Source: DASQYE01 sp036389315 | Lineage (GTDB): Bacteria; Acidobacteriota; Blastocatellia; Pyrinomonadales; Pyrinomonadaceae | NCBI GenBank assembly: GCA_036389315.1 | Contig: DASVQF010000031.1 | Span: 62,001 to 126,000, forward strand | DNA: 64,000 nt | Direction: 5' to 3' | Part shown: positions 31,572-39,914 of the stretch, piece by piece | Position numbering within the stretch: position 1 is the stretch's first letter | How the letters are laid out: every line of letters begins with the position of its first letter | Position numbers and translations under genes: made by a program | Notes under the pieces: model-generated | The model's database searches: none | What the model was told of the DNA's origin: nothing | What the model saw: the letters and a program-made list of their open reading frames with translations, nothing else

Positions 31572-32927
31572 TTATTCGCATCCGGCGGTGATCGCTTCGT
31601 CGAAAATCTCCAGGGCCACGTCGACGTTTTCGCGCGTCAGGATAAGGGGCGGCGACCAGCGAATCGTGTTGTTGCCTGCGCCGAGGATAATCAGGCCGCG
31701 CTCGTAACAAGCGCGCTCGACGCGGTCGCGCAGCTCCGGCGCGGGCGCAAGAGTCGCGCGGTCTGTGACGAATTCGACGCCGATCATCAATCCCAGCCCG
31801 CGCACGTCCCCTATGCACTCGTGCTTCTCCATCAGCTTGCGCAGTCCGGCCTGAAGATACGCGCCGACCTCTCGGCTATTGGCGATCAGCTCGCGCTCAA
31901 GCAGCTCTATGGTCTTGAGGGCGGCGGCGATGGCCACGGGGTTGCCGCCGAAGGTCGAAGCGTGCGCGCCCGGCTTCCAGTCCATCAGTCGGGCGCGCGC
32001 CACGCATAAGCCGAGCGGCAGACCCGATGCGATGCCCTTAGCGATGGTCACTATGTCCGGCTTCAAGTCGTAATGCTCCGAGGCGAACATGCGCCCCGTT
32101 CGGCCCATCCCCGACTGCACTTCGTCCACGATCAAAAGTATTCCATACTCGTCGCAGATGCGGCGCAAGCCCTGCAAGAACTCTTTCGGCGCTGGAATGT
32201 AGCCGCCTTCGCCCTGCACGCACTCGACGACTATGCCGGCGACCTCTTCGGGCGGCGTCGTCGTCTTAAATAGTCGCTGCTCTATCCAGTCGAGGCAACG
32301 ACGGCTGACCGTGGCGGCGTCGCTCCGCTCGCCCGTGAAAGGATCGCGGAAGCTGTTCGGGTAGGGGACGTGTGTCACATCGAGTGCTTGACGGTGGAAG
32401 CCGCGACGCTGCGCTACCTTGGACGAGGTGAGCGAAAGCGAGCCGAGCGTGCGGCCGTGAAAGCTGTTGAAGAAGGCTATGAACTTCTGGCGGCCGGTGG
32501 CGTGCATCGCCAGCTTCAGGGCTGTCTCGACTGCCTCCGTGCCGCTGTTGGCGAAATGTGTGCGCGTCGGAGAAGGGACGGGCGTGATCTCGTCCAGCTT
32601 GCGCGCCAGCTCAGGCATGTGGCGATAGTAATAGTCCGTGCCGCACATGTGAATGAGGCGCGCGGCCTGCTCCTGTATGGCGCGCACGACCTCCGGGTGA
32701 CAATGCCCTGTCGAGCAGACCGCCACGCCCGCGTTGCAATCCAGAAAGATGTTGCCATCCACGTCTTCGACCCAGACGCCCTGCGCACGTTCTGCGACCA
32801 GCTCCCAACTGGGGCGCGGGTACGAAGGCGTAACGTATTGATGATCGGCCTGGACGATCTCGCGGCCACGGGGCCCGGGCAGCTCGGTCTTAATCTCTGG
32901 TCTCTTCGGAGGCGCAATGGTAGACAT
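31572..32927 (-). CDS. Class III aminotransferase (acetylornithine/4-aminobutyrate type)
   Basis: A 451-residue PLP enzyme. Visible motifs are the cofactor-phosphate region SGTEAVETALKLAMHATG, FHGRTLGSLSLTSSK, the acidic IVDEVQSGMGRTG and the Schiff-base Lys in IVTIAKGIASGLPLG. It transfers amino groups from omega-amino compounds such as GABA, ornithine or lysine derivatives to 2-oxoglutarate. The exact substrate cannot be fixed from sequence. Length fits gabT or rocD-like proteins. AAGGAG lies 8 bases before the ATG. No arginine-biosynthesis neighbours are seen, which favours a catabolic role. Confidence 0.87.
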   Translation of the reverse strand: MSTIAPPKRPEIKTELPGPRGREIVQADHQYVTPSYPRPSWELVAERAQGVWVEDVDGNIFLDCNAGVAVCSTGHCHPEVVRAIQEQAARLIHMCGTDYYYRHMPELARKLDEITPVPSPTRTHFANSGTEAVETALKLAMHATGRQKFIAFFNSFHGRTLGSLSLTSSKVAQRRGFHRQALDVTHVPYPNSFRDPFTGERSDAATVSRRCLDWIEQRLFKTTTPPEEVAGIVVECVQGEGGYIPAPKEFLQGLRRICDEYGILLIVDEVQSGMGRTGRMFASEHYDLKPDIVTIAKGIASGLPLGLCVARARLMDWKPGAHASTFGGNPVAIAAALKTIELLERELIANSREVGAYLQAGLRKLMEKHECIGDVRGLGLMIGVEFVTDRATLAPAPELRDRVERACYERGLIILGAGNNTIRWSPPLILTRENVDVALEIFDEAITAGCE

Positions 32928-33107
32928 AATAGTTCTCCTTACAGAAGGGAAAAGAACGGGTTCGACGGGCGAGGAATCTTTGAGAGCGGAGCAGAAGAGA
33001 GCGCACGCAGCAGGCGCGCTTTCCGAAGAGGCGGGCTAGTCGGCGAAGAGATTGGCCCTCGTATCGAGCGGGCGAAAATGTGGATTGCGCAGATAAAACA
33101 TAAAAGC

Positions 33108-33170
33108 CTGATGTCCGATGTTAGATGCCGGGTCTCTTTACTGTCACCTAGCATCTAACATCCCGTTCGT
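33108..33170. repeat. Heptamer-armed hairpin with GATGTTA arms (copy C)
   Basis: The left arm reads GATGTCC-GATGTTA-GATGCC. GATGTTAGATGC (33117-33128) is perfectly complementary to 33151-33162. It lies between the cysS stop and the aminotransferase start. It shows the same design as the other copies with a third arm sequence. The remaining 32928-33107 stretch shows nothing clear. Confidence 0.65.
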
Positions 33171-33175
33171 TCTTG

Positions 33176-34576
33176 TCAACGTCTCTTCCAGCGCACGCCG
33201 TCCTTGGTGTCTTCGAGCATGATGCCGCGCGTGGCCAGGTGGTCGCGTATCTCGTCTGCGCGCGCGAAGTCGCGGCGGCGGCGCGCTTCCTGCCGCTCGT
33301 CTATCAGGCGTTGGACTTCCGCGTCGAGCATGACGGGCTGCTCGTCCTGAAAGATATTCAAGACGCTGTTGAACTTGTCGAGCAGCGCAAGCAGCTCTCG
33401 CTTGTTATCTTCGAGCAAGGCGTGATCGCGCAGCGCCGTGTTGACTTCGGGCGTCAGCTCGTGCAGGGCTGCGAGCGCGACCGACGTGTTGAAGTCGTCG
33501 TCCATCCCCGCCTCGAACTTGGCGAGCGCCCGCCGGGCTGTCTCCTGCAAACGCTCGTTTCTCCCTGGCTCGACGCGCGCTTCCCTGAGCCGCGCGCGAA
33601 AATTCTGCAACCGCTCCCAGATGGTTTCGGCGGCGCGCAGGGCTTCCAGGGTGAAGTTGAGCTGCTTGCGATAGGGCACGCTCAGGAGGAAGTAGCGAAT
33701 GGCTAACGGCTTGAACCCTTGCTCTACCAGGTCGCGGAAAGTGTAGTAGTTGCCCTTGGACTTGGACATCGACTCGCCGTCAACCTTCAGATGCTCGTAG
33801 TGAATCCAGTAGCGTGCGAACTGCCTGCCGGTAGCTCCCTCGCTCTGCGCGATCTCGTTCTCGTGATGCGGAAAGACCAGGTCTATGCCTCCGGCGTGGA
33901 TGTCGAAGGTCTCGCCCAGGTATTTCATCGACATCGCGGAGCACTCTATGTGCCAGCCCGGTCGCCCGCGCCCGAGCGTTGTGTCCCAGGCCGGTTCGTC
34001 CGGAGACTCGGCCTTTTTCCAGAGGGCGAAGTCGCGCGCGTCCTCCTTCTCGTACTTGTCCGTGTCTACGCGCTCGCTCGCGCCGACGATGTTGCCCGCG
34101 AAGTTGATCTTCGAGAGCTTGCCGTATTCGGGAAAGGAGCTGATGCGGTAATAGACCGAGCCGTCCGAGGCGTAGGCGTGGCCCCGCTCCATCAGACGAT
34201 CAATGAGGGCGACCATTTCGGGGATGTGGCGCGTGGCGCGCGGCACTATGTCCGGGCGCTCAAGGCCGAGGGCGTCGAAGTCCTCCCACAGCGCATCTAT
34301 GTAGCGCGCAGTGTACTCGTCAATCGTCACGCCCCGCTCCTGCGCGAGCCCGATGATGCGGTCTTCTACGTCCGTGATGTTCATCACGTGCGTCAGCTTG
34401 TAGCCCTTGAACTTGAAATAGCGGCGCAGCACATCCGTCAAAATGTTCGAGCGGAAATTACCGATCTGCGCGTAGCTCCAAACGGTCGGGCCGCAGAAAT
34501 ACATCCTCACTTCGCCCTCAACCATAGGGCGAAACTCCTCGACCTGGCCCGAAAGTGTGTTGAAGAATCTAAGCAT
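33176..34576 (-). CDS. cysS: Cysteinyl-tRNA synthetase
   Basis: A 466-residue class I synthetase of normal length. Zinc ligands are in MYFCGPTVW, GWHIECSAMS and HHENEIAQSE. The KMSKS loop is SMSKSKGN. The first class I motif, usually HIGH or HIGN, here reads AQIGNFRS, so its first His is Gln. This His normally contacts ATP. All other motifs are intact and it is the only cysS in view, so the gene is probably functional. It charges tRNA-Cys in the cytoplasm. Confidence 0.93.
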   Translation of the reverse strand: MLRFFNTLSGQVEEFRPMVEGEVRMYFCGPTVWSYAQIGNFRSNILTDVLRRYFKFKGYKLTHVMNITDVEDRIIGLAQERGVTIDEYTARYIDALWEDFDALGLERPDIVPRATRHIPEMVALIDRLMERGHAYASDGSVYYRISSFPEYGKLSKINFAGNIVGASERVDTDKYEKEDARDFALWKKAESPDEPAWDTTLGRGRPGWHIECSAMSMKYLGETFDIHAGGIDLVFPHHENEIAQSEGATGRQFARYWIHYEHLKVDGESMSKSKGNYYTFRDLVEQGFKPLAIRYFLLSVPYRKQLNFTLEALRAAETIWERLQNFRARLREARVEPGRNERLQETARRALAKFEAGMDDDFNTSVALAALHELTPEVNTALRDHALLEDNKRELLALLDKFNSVLNIFQDEQPVMLDAEVQRLIDERQEARRRRDFARADEIRDHLATRGIMLEDTKDGVRWKRR

Positions 34577-34675
34577 CTGCTCTCACTCAAAACGAAGCGC
34601 GCCGCTTTAGAGTTCCCGCTGGGAACGGCTCTTAACTGTTTTCAGAGTCTAGGCAAGGAAGGCCCGCTAGTCAAA

Positions 34676-35383
34676 CTATGCTTTGTCGCGGTCGGCCGTC
34701 ACGATGCCCCAGATCAGGTTGCGCCAGACGCAGTCCAGGGCCGTGAACCCGGCGGCCGAGAGCAACTGAAAGTGTTCCTGAAGCGGCGTGTAATGATCGT
34801 GCGCCTCGGCGTGCTCAAGCAGGCTCCTGATCTCTTCCGTCGAACAGTTTCCGCGACTGCGGCAGAACTCAAGCCATCTCTGCCAGTTCAACTCATGAAT
34901 CTCAGGGTTTCGGCCGCGCAATTGATCGGAGAAGCGAAACGTCCCGCCGGGCCTGACGAGCGCATAGATGTTTTCGTAGAGCGTCCGTTTGTCTTTGACG
35001 TGATGCAGGCTGATGCTCGACACGACCAGATCGAAAGAGCCAAGATTTCGGTCAATCGTCTCAAAAGTCGCTTCGACAAACCGCGCACGCTCAATGGTTG
35101 ACGCCTCTCTTGCTTTGAGACGCGCGCGCGTCGTCTCGATCATCTCCGGCGCGGCGTCCAGAAACAGGAGCGAGGCTTCCGGGTAACGCTCGGCCAGCGC
35201 CAAAGACAGGTTGCCCGTTCCGCAGCCCAGCTCAAGGACGCTCGCCGCACGCTGCGGCAGGTAATCAACCAGACGCGCAAGCATCTCGTCATAGCGCGGC
35301 ACGGCACGCCTTATTAACGAGTCATATTCGTCGGCCATCGCGCCGAAGTAGCGCGAAGCGGTCGTCTCGTCCAGCGTCTTCAT
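34676..35383 (-). CDS. Class I SAM-dependent methyltransferase
   Basis: A 235-residue methyltransferase with motif I VLELGCGTGNLSLA, motif II-like DLVVSSISLHHV and a post-motif VRPGGTFRFSDQL. ISLHHVKDK is common in small-molecule and UbiE-like enzymes. Acceptor unknown. I prefer ATG at 35383, which opens MKTLDETTASRYFGAMADEYD; a longer frame from 35482 would overlap thiL by 41 bases. Neither start has a clear binding site. It follows thiL on the same strand and precedes cysS. Confidence 0.8.
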   Translation of the reverse strand: MKTLDETTASRYFGAMADEYDSLIRRAVPRYDEMLARLVDYLPQRAASVLELGCGTGNLSLALAERYPEASLLFLDAAPEMIETTRARLKAREASTIERARFVEATFETIDRNLGSFDLVVSSISLHHVKDKRTLYENIYALVRPGGTFRFSDQLRGRNPEIHELNWQRWLEFCRSRGNCSTEEIRSLLEHAEAHDHYTPLQEHFQLLSAAGFTALDCVWRNLIWGIVTADRDKA

Positions 35384-35441
35384 ACGAGCGAGTTTAGCAT
35401 AACTCGCTTTAAAGCCCTTGAAAGCGGGTGGCAGACTGCTT

Positions 35442-36557
35442 CTATCGAGCGGGCCCGAAATGTTGGAAGCCTTCAGGCTCAAGGGCCCACTCGCGCGAGC
35501 CTTCGCGCAGGATGATGCGGCCAGGCCGGCCGGTCACGTCGCCTATGTAAGTGGCCGGGACGCCTTTGGTGCTGCGAGGCAGGCGGCGCAGGTTGCGTGG
35601 GTTAATAGTAAAGAGCAGCTCGAAATCTTCGCCGCCGTGCAGGGCCAGCAGCAGCGGGTCGAGCGCAAGCTGTCCGGGCAGTCGCGCCAAGTGCGGGTCG
35701 ACGGGGATGCGTGAGGCTTCAAGCCGTGCGCCCACGCCGCTCTCTTCGCACAGGTGCGCGAGGTCTGAGGAAAGGCCGTCGCTCAAGTCAATCATCGCCG
35801 TCGCCAGGCGCTCAAGACCGAGGGCCGCGCCCCACTCGACGCGCGGCACGGGGCACAGTTGGCGCAGCATCAACTCTTCGGCCGCGCGTGTTGGGCGCTG
35901 GCGCTTCGTTTTCCCTCGATGCCTCGCTCGCTCTTCCTGCATGTCGAGGTGCGCTCCGCGCTCAAGCAGTCTGAGCCCGGCCGCAGCGCCGCCGAGCGTC
36001 CCCGTCACAAAGATGTGGTCACCGGGGCGCGCGCCTGAGCGAAGGACTGCGCGGCCCCTCAGCGTCTCGCCGAGCACGATTGAATCTACGACTATGCGCT
36101 CGGGCGTGCGCGACACGTCGCCGCCGATGAGCGTTACGCGATAATGATCTGCGAGGGCGAAGAAGCCTTCATAGAACTGGTCAACGAAGCTCGTCGTCCA
36201 GACCTCTACGGGGACGCCTATCGAGAGCATGGCCCAGAGCGGACGCGCGCCCATCGCGGCGATGTCCGAGAGAGAGACGGCCAGCGCCTTGTGGCCCAAC
36301 AAGCGCGCTGGTATAGCAGCGCGCCGAAAATCTACGTCTTCGACCAGCAGGTCGGCCGTGATGACGGTCTCGCGCCCGCCCGCCTGTCGAATAATCGCGG
36401 CGTCATCGCCAATACCTAAAAGCAGTGACGAGTGACGAGTGACGAGTGATGAGTGAGACTGTCGCCTGATGCGGTTGATGAAAGAGAACTCAGTGCGCGA
36501 GGATGAAGAGCGGGCATGACTTTCAAGGCTCTCACCATCCTCCTCTTCATCCCTCAT
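35442..36557 (-). CDS. thiL: Thiamine-monophosphate kinase with repeat-derived N-terminus
   Basis: A 371-residue AIR-synthase-fold kinase. The family hallmark GIGDDAA is at residues 48-54, then ADLLVEDVDF, LAVSLSDIAAMGA, GGDVSRTPE and HGGEDFELLF. It phosphorylates thiamine monophosphate to the diphosphate with ATP. The N-terminus is odd. Residues 34-45 (SHSSLVTRHSSL) are encoded by in-frame GTGACGA heptamers. The start ATG and its AGGG ribosome-binding-like sequence lie inside a GGGATGA repeat. Family members normally pass directly from the EF-FI-RIRR segment (23-32 here) to the GIGDDA motif. All catalytic motifs are intact. Confidence 0.9.
   Translation of the reverse strand: MRDEEEDGESLESHARSSSSRTEFSFINRIRRQSHSSLVTRHSSLLLGIGDDAAIIRQAGGRETVITADLLVEDVDFRRAAIPARLLGHKALAVSLSDIAAMGARPLWAMLSIGVPVEVWTTSFVDQFYEGFFALADHYRVTLIGGDVSRTPERIVVDSIVLGETLRGRAVLRSGARPGDHIFVTGTLGGAAAGLRLLERGAHLDMQEERARHRGKTKRQRPTRAAEELMLRQLCPVPRVEWGAALGLERLATAMIDLSDGLSSDLAHLCEESGVGARLEASRIPVDPHLARLPGQLALDPLLLALHGGEDFELLFTINPRNLRRLPRSTKGVPATYIGDVTGRPGRIILREGSREWALEPEGFQHFGPAR
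36424..36457. repeat. GTGACGA heptamer array inside thiL (copy A4)
   Basis: Five units (GTGACGA three times, then GTGATGA, GTGAG) read on the plus strand, with no complementary arm close by. It lies in frame within thiL, just before the conserved ATP-binding motif. Confidence 0.8.
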
Positions 36558-36575
36558 CCCTCATCCCTCACCCTT
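36480..36575. repeat. Degenerate GGGATGA heptamer hairpin at the thiL start (copy B4)
   Basis: The right arm, read on plus, holds three copies of TCATCCC with flanking CTCTTCATCC, and ends near the aminotransferase stop at 36574. The left arm GAGGATGAAGAG is only partly complementary. On the minus strand it provides the thiL ATG and upstream AGGG. Confidence 0.6.
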
Positions 36576-37743
36576 AGAGGTTTCGTCGCATGGAATCGAG
36601 CCCGGCTTCGATGGTCTCGATGGCCGTGGAGAAAGAGAAGCGGAGGTGGCCTTCGCCGTGTGGGCCGAAGACTATGCCGGGGACTGTGGCGACCTGTGCG
36701 CGTTCGAGCAGGAGGTCTGCGGCGCGGCGGCTATCGCGGTCGATGCGCGTCACGTCCGGAAAAGCATAAAAGGCTCCGGCGGGGCTCGCGCACTTGAGCC
36801 CAAGCTCGTTGAGGCCGGCGAGCAGCAGGTCGCGCCGCTCAAGATAGGCTGCGCGCGATTTTTCCAGGAAGTCAGAGGGCGTGGTAAAGGCCGCGAGCGC
36901 GGCCCACTGCGTCGGCGTTGAGACGCCGTTCGTGGAATAAAGCAGGGTCTTGCGCAATCCGGTCATCCAGGGCTCGCGCGCCACGGCGTAGCCCAGACGC
37001 CAGCCCGTCATCGCATAGGACTTCGAGAGCGTGTAGCAGGTGATGGTGCGCTCCATCATCCCTTCGAGCGAAGCTATGGAGACGTGCTCGCCGTCGTAGA
37101 CCAAATCCTCGTAGGCTTCGTCGGCGATGACGACCAGGTCGTGCTCGATGGCGAAGCGCGCGACCCGTTCGGCCTCCTCTCGCGTGAAGACCACGCCCGA
37201 AGGATTCTGCGGCGTGTTGTAGTAGATGGCGCGCGTCCGCCCCGTAAGATATTTCGAGAGGGTCTGTGTGAAGCCTTCGCGGCGCGCATCGGCGGTCGGG
37301 ACTAAGCGGGTCGCGCCCTGGCAATGCGCTATGAGGTCTTTGATCGGCGTCCAGTAGGGCGAGAAGACCAGCACCTCGTCGCCGGGATCGATGGTCGATT
37401 GAAAGGCCCCGAACAAGCCTTGCATCCCGCCGTTGACGACTATTGTATCGGCCTCGCTGACGGGCAGGCGATTGCGCTCTCTCAGTTTATCGGCGATGGC
37501 TGCGCGCAGCTCCGGCACTCCCGAAGAAGGCGCATAGCGCGTCTTGTTCTCGGCCAGAGCGCGCGTCATCGCCTCTTTGATGTAGTCGGGCGTGTTGTTG
37601 AAGGGCTCGCCGCCCTCGAACTGGTAGACGGTCGCGCCCTCCGCACGCAGTTCCATGATGCGGTTGCGTATCTGGACTATGTCAGAGAAGCCGACATCTT
37701 CCAGGCGCGCGGCGAGACGGCAAGCAGTTCGAGACGTAGACAC
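36574..37743 (-). CDS. Class I PLP-dependent aminotransferase (AspC/AlaT-like)
   Basis: About 389 residues from GTG at 37743, which has GGAGG about 14 bases upstream. An ATG at 37845 is in frame, but the added 34 residues are partly repeat-derived. Motifs are GGEPFNNTPDYI, YNTPQNPSGVVFTREE, VIADEAYEDLVYDG, the PLP Lys in TLSKSYAMTGWRLGYA, and C-terminal LRFSFSTAIE. It resembles aspartate aminotransferase subgroup I-gamma proteins. Donor and acceptor are not certain. It is followed by thiL on the same strand with 16 bases between. Confidence 0.88.
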   Translation of the reverse strand: MSTSRTACRLAARLEDVGFSDIVQIRNRIMELRAEGATVYQFEGGEPFNNTPDYIKEAMTRALAENKTRYAPSSGVPELRAAIADKLRERNRLPVSEADTIVVNGGMQGLFGAFQSTIDPGDEVLVFSPYWTPIKDLIAHCQGATRLVPTADARREGFTQTLSKYLTGRTRAIYYNTPQNPSGVVFTREEAERVARFAIEHDLVVIADEAYEDLVYDGEHVSIASLEGMMERTITCYTLSKSYAMTGWRLGYAVAREPWMTGLRKTLLYSTNGVSTPTQWAALAAFTTPSDFLEKSRAAYLERRDLLLAGLNELGLKCASPAGAFYAFPDVTRIDRDSRRAADLLLERAQVATVPGIVFGPHGEGHLRFSFSTAIETIEAGLDSMRRNL

Positions 37744-37806
37744 GATTGACGGTGAACCTCCAGGGCTATCCGGGCGTGAATAAGAACCGAGATTATCACA
37801 GAAAAG

Positions 37807-37890
37807 GATGAATGCAGAAGGATGCAGGATGAATGAAAAGCTCAAAGCAATTGTCTTTCATTCATCCTGCATCCTTCCGCCTTTCATCAT
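37807..37890. repeat. Heptamer-armed hairpin, AGGATGA type (copy B5)
   Basis: GAAGGATGCAGGATGAATGAAA (37817-37838) pairs perfectly with 37856-37877. The core contains AAAGCTC. It lies between the protease stop (37893) and the aminotransferase start. Confidence 0.8.
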
Positions 37891-37892
37891 TT

Positions 37893-38765
37893 CTAACAGG
37901 CGGGCAGTGGAATCGTCACGCCGTAGGTCGTCATTACGTACTGGAAAAACTGGCGCACAGAGGCCGTGTCCAGCCGGTAGACGACGTTGGTCGAGCGGCA
38001 CACGGCGTCGCCCGTGATGACGATTGCGACGAGAATCTGCTGGCCGTTGACGGTCAGGAAAGTGGGCCCGCCGGAATCTCCGAAACACGTCCCCCCGTTA
38101 CCCGTCGAAGGATTCTGAGAGAGGCGCAGGTAGCCTCCGTTCAGAGAGTTGAAGCTTGAGAAGGAGTACATGCGCGGGATCGGGTTGGTGTCCTGGAAGT
38201 AGGGCACGCCTCCGCCCACCACGCGATTCTGTAAGCCGTAGCCGACGTTTGTGAAGACAGCGTTCTTCAGGCCATTCTGGGCCACGAGCTGATCGAGCAG
38301 CCCGCAGGTCGGAAGCTGCGCGGGCGTAATCCCTTTCGTGTAGCTCTCGGGGATAATCAGCACGGCTATGTCGCCCGAGTCGCTCTGGCTCTGATTGTAA
38401 TTCGGATTGGTGACGACCTCAGTGACCGGAATCAGGCTGGTCTTCTTCAGGTTGGTCAGGTCGCCGAAGGCTATGGACTTGTCGAAGCTCACGTAAGCCG
38501 TATAGCCCAGAGGGGCAAGCTCCTGTGTGAAGTACTGTGTGCAGTGGCTTGCCGTCAGGAACACGTCGGGGGCGATCAGCGTCCCCGTGCAGATCGGATA
38601 AATCTTTCCGTCCGGCGCTTTGACGATAAATGCGCCGACGTTGCTGTACGTATTCTTCGTGTCGTTGAATCCGTAGGTGATGGCTCGGGCGCGTGGAGGG
38701 ACGACGAGTAAGGTGATGGCCATTGCTGCTAAAAGCAGCGCGAAGAGAGAGTAAAGCCTGCGCAT
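37893..38765 (-). CDS. Secreted trypsin-like serine protease
   Basis: A 290-residue chymotrypsin-fold (S1) protease with a signal peptide (LYSLFALLLAAMAITLLVV...ARA). The catalytic triad is intact: H74 in TASHC, D132 in GDIAVLII and S231 in GDSGGPTF. Cys residues near the active sites (CTGTLIAPD, ASHC, CFGDSGG) fit the usual disulfides. The product is exported and probably degrades extracellular protein or processes surface proteins. AAGGAGGA precedes the ATG. It stands divergent from the MerR regulator. Confidence 0.9.
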   Translation of the reverse strand: MRRLYSLFALLLAAMAITLLVVPPRARAITYGFNDTKNTYSNVGAFIVKAPDGKIYPICTGTLIAPDVFLTASHCTQYFTQELAPLGYTAYVSFDKSIAFGDLTNLKKTSLIPVTEVVTNPNYNQSQSDSGDIAVLIIPESYTKGITPAQLPTCGLLDQLVAQNGLKNAVFTNVGYGLQNRVVGGGVPYFQDTNPIPRMYSFSSFNSLNGGYLRLSQNPSTGNGGTCFGDSGGPTFLTVNGQQILVAIVITGDAVCRSTNVVYRLDTASVRQFFQYVMTTYGVTIPLPAC

Positions 38766-38987
38766 GTGGGAATCCTCCTTAAATTGGGACTACTGAAACG
38801 ATGGAAGGCGGCTGCGGAGATTGCCGGGCGGCGATTATATGCTTGGCGGGCCCGAGAGCACAAGCTGTGCGAAAGGAGTGCGCTCTCTGCGGCTTCGAGG
38901 GCGGCCAGGCTTTTGTGCCTGCATTTTCAGCAGCTAAGTTACCTGGTCTGACACTCACCTTCAACTCAGAAGGCTTAAACATAAGCA

Positions 38988-39016
38988 TTGACACGCCCTT
39001 GGTGCGCGAGTAACAT
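38988..39016 (+). promoter_or_regulatory. Predicted sigma-70 promoter of the MerR gene
   Basis: TTGACA (38988-38993), 17-base spacer, TAACAT (39011-39016). The ATG is about 100 bases downstream. The remaining part of the 38766-39122 divergent gap contains no convincing ORF or hairpin. Confidence 0.55.
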
Positions 39017-39122
39017 GGCGGCAGCTAACTAGCGTCACGGCCCGTCCGAGCCGAAGTATCGTCAAGTATCCCGTAGCGTTAGCCTCCCCCGAAGGGCGGT
39101 CACTTTCCCGTTGAGGTTTGAG

Positions 39123-39662
39123 ATGGTTAACCGAGCGACCGTTGCGATTCCCGAAAAGCTGTTCTTCAAGATCGGAGAGGTCTGCGAGCTGACGGGCGTG
39201 CAGGCGCACGTCCTGCGCTACTGGGAGTCTGAGTTCCCCATGCTCGCGCCGCAGAAGAATCGCGCCGGGCAGCGTACCTATCGCAAGCGCGACGTGGAGA
39301 TGGCGCTGCGCATTAAAGAGCTGCTCTACGACGACCAGTACACGATTGCCGGGGCCAAGAAGAAGCTGGCCTCGGAGCTGCGCGGAGCCAGCAAGCTCAA
39401 AGTCGTCACGCCCGAGATGGCCGGGGCCAGAGAGCCCGTCTCTGCCCCTCCGACACAATCCATCATGGAGCGTGAAAGCCTGCCCGCTTCATTCTCCTCC
39501 GAAACGCGCGCGAGCTCCCCGGAAGCACCCGCACAGCCGGGCACAAGCCTCTCGCTCACGGCCACCCAGCGCGACGCCGTCCGCCAGCTTGCCCTTCAGC
39601 TACAAGACCTCCTGGCGACGCTCGATGCCGGAGAAGCCGATTCTGGCGGCCAGCGCAAATAG
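39123..39662 (+). CDS. MerR-family transcriptional regulator
   Basis: A 179-residue regulator. The N-terminal winged helix shows KIGEVCELTGVQAHVLRYWESEFP and RTYRKRDVEMALRIKELLY, the MerR DNA-binding signature. The C-terminal half is Ser/Pro-rich and then helical (TATQRDAVRQLALQLQDLLATLD), with no Cys pair for metals. This group is often seen with translation genes and may sense a small molecule or act as a DNA-bending regulator. ATG 39123 with TTGAGGTTTGAG upstream. It is followed by tRNA-Pro. Confidence 0.9.
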   Translation: MVNRATVAIPEKLFFKIGEVCELTGVQAHVLRYWESEFPMLAPQKNRAGQRTYRKRDVEMALRIKELLYDDQYTIAGAKKKLASELRGASKLKVVTPEMAGAREPVSAPPTQSIMERESLPASFSSETRASSPEAPAQPGTSLSLTATQRDAVRQLALQLQDLLATLDAGEADSGGQRK

Positions 39663-39675
39663 GCGCGGCGGCGAT

Positions 39676-39705
39676 TTGACAAAATTTTTTGTTTGCGGAC
39701 ATACT
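39676..39705 (+). promoter_or_regulatory. Predicted promoter of tRNA-Pro
   Basis: TTGACA (39676-39681), 18-base T-rich spacer, CATACT (39700-39705), 12 bases before the tRNA. Confidence 0.65.
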
Positions 39706-39716
39706 TAAGCCGTTAG

Positions 39717-39790
39717 CGGGACGTGGCGCAGCCTGGTAGCGCGCTTCCTTGGGGTGGAAGAGGCCGTGAGTTCGAATCTCGCCGTCCCGA
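39717..39790 (+). tRNA. tRNA-Pro, anticodon GGG
   Basis: The acceptor stem CGGGACG pairs with CGTCCCG and the discriminator base is A. The D arm TGGCGCAGCCTGGTAGCGC is the typical proline tRNA sequence. The anticodon stem CTTCC/GGAAG has loop TTGGGGT, giving anticodon GGG. The T loop is GTTCGAATC. CCA is not encoded. It reads CCC and CCU codons. Confidence 0.97.
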
Positions 39791-39803
39791 AATCCGAAGA
39801 AGA

Positions 39804-39846
39804 GGGCTTCTAGCTCGATCAGAGTTAGAAGCCCTTGACCTTTTTT
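39804..39846 (+). terminator. Intrinsic terminator after tRNA-Pro
   Basis: GGGCTTCTA (39804-39812) pairs with TAGAAGCCC (39826-39834), followed by TTGACC and six T residues. Confidence 0.9.
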
Positions 39847-39914
39847 GATGACTTTCTGGAACTTTTCCGCCCGCCGGCGCGAATCCAGTATGACTGCCTG
39901 TGGCCGGGTCAAAG

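Noticed and set aside
34600..34650. Hairpin GTTCCC/GGGAAC before cysS
   Set aside because: A 6-bp stem without a T-run and no further copies; not strong enough to call.
38801..39013. 70-residue plus-strand ORF in the divergent gap
   Set aside because: No binding site, and it covers the predicted MerR promoter.
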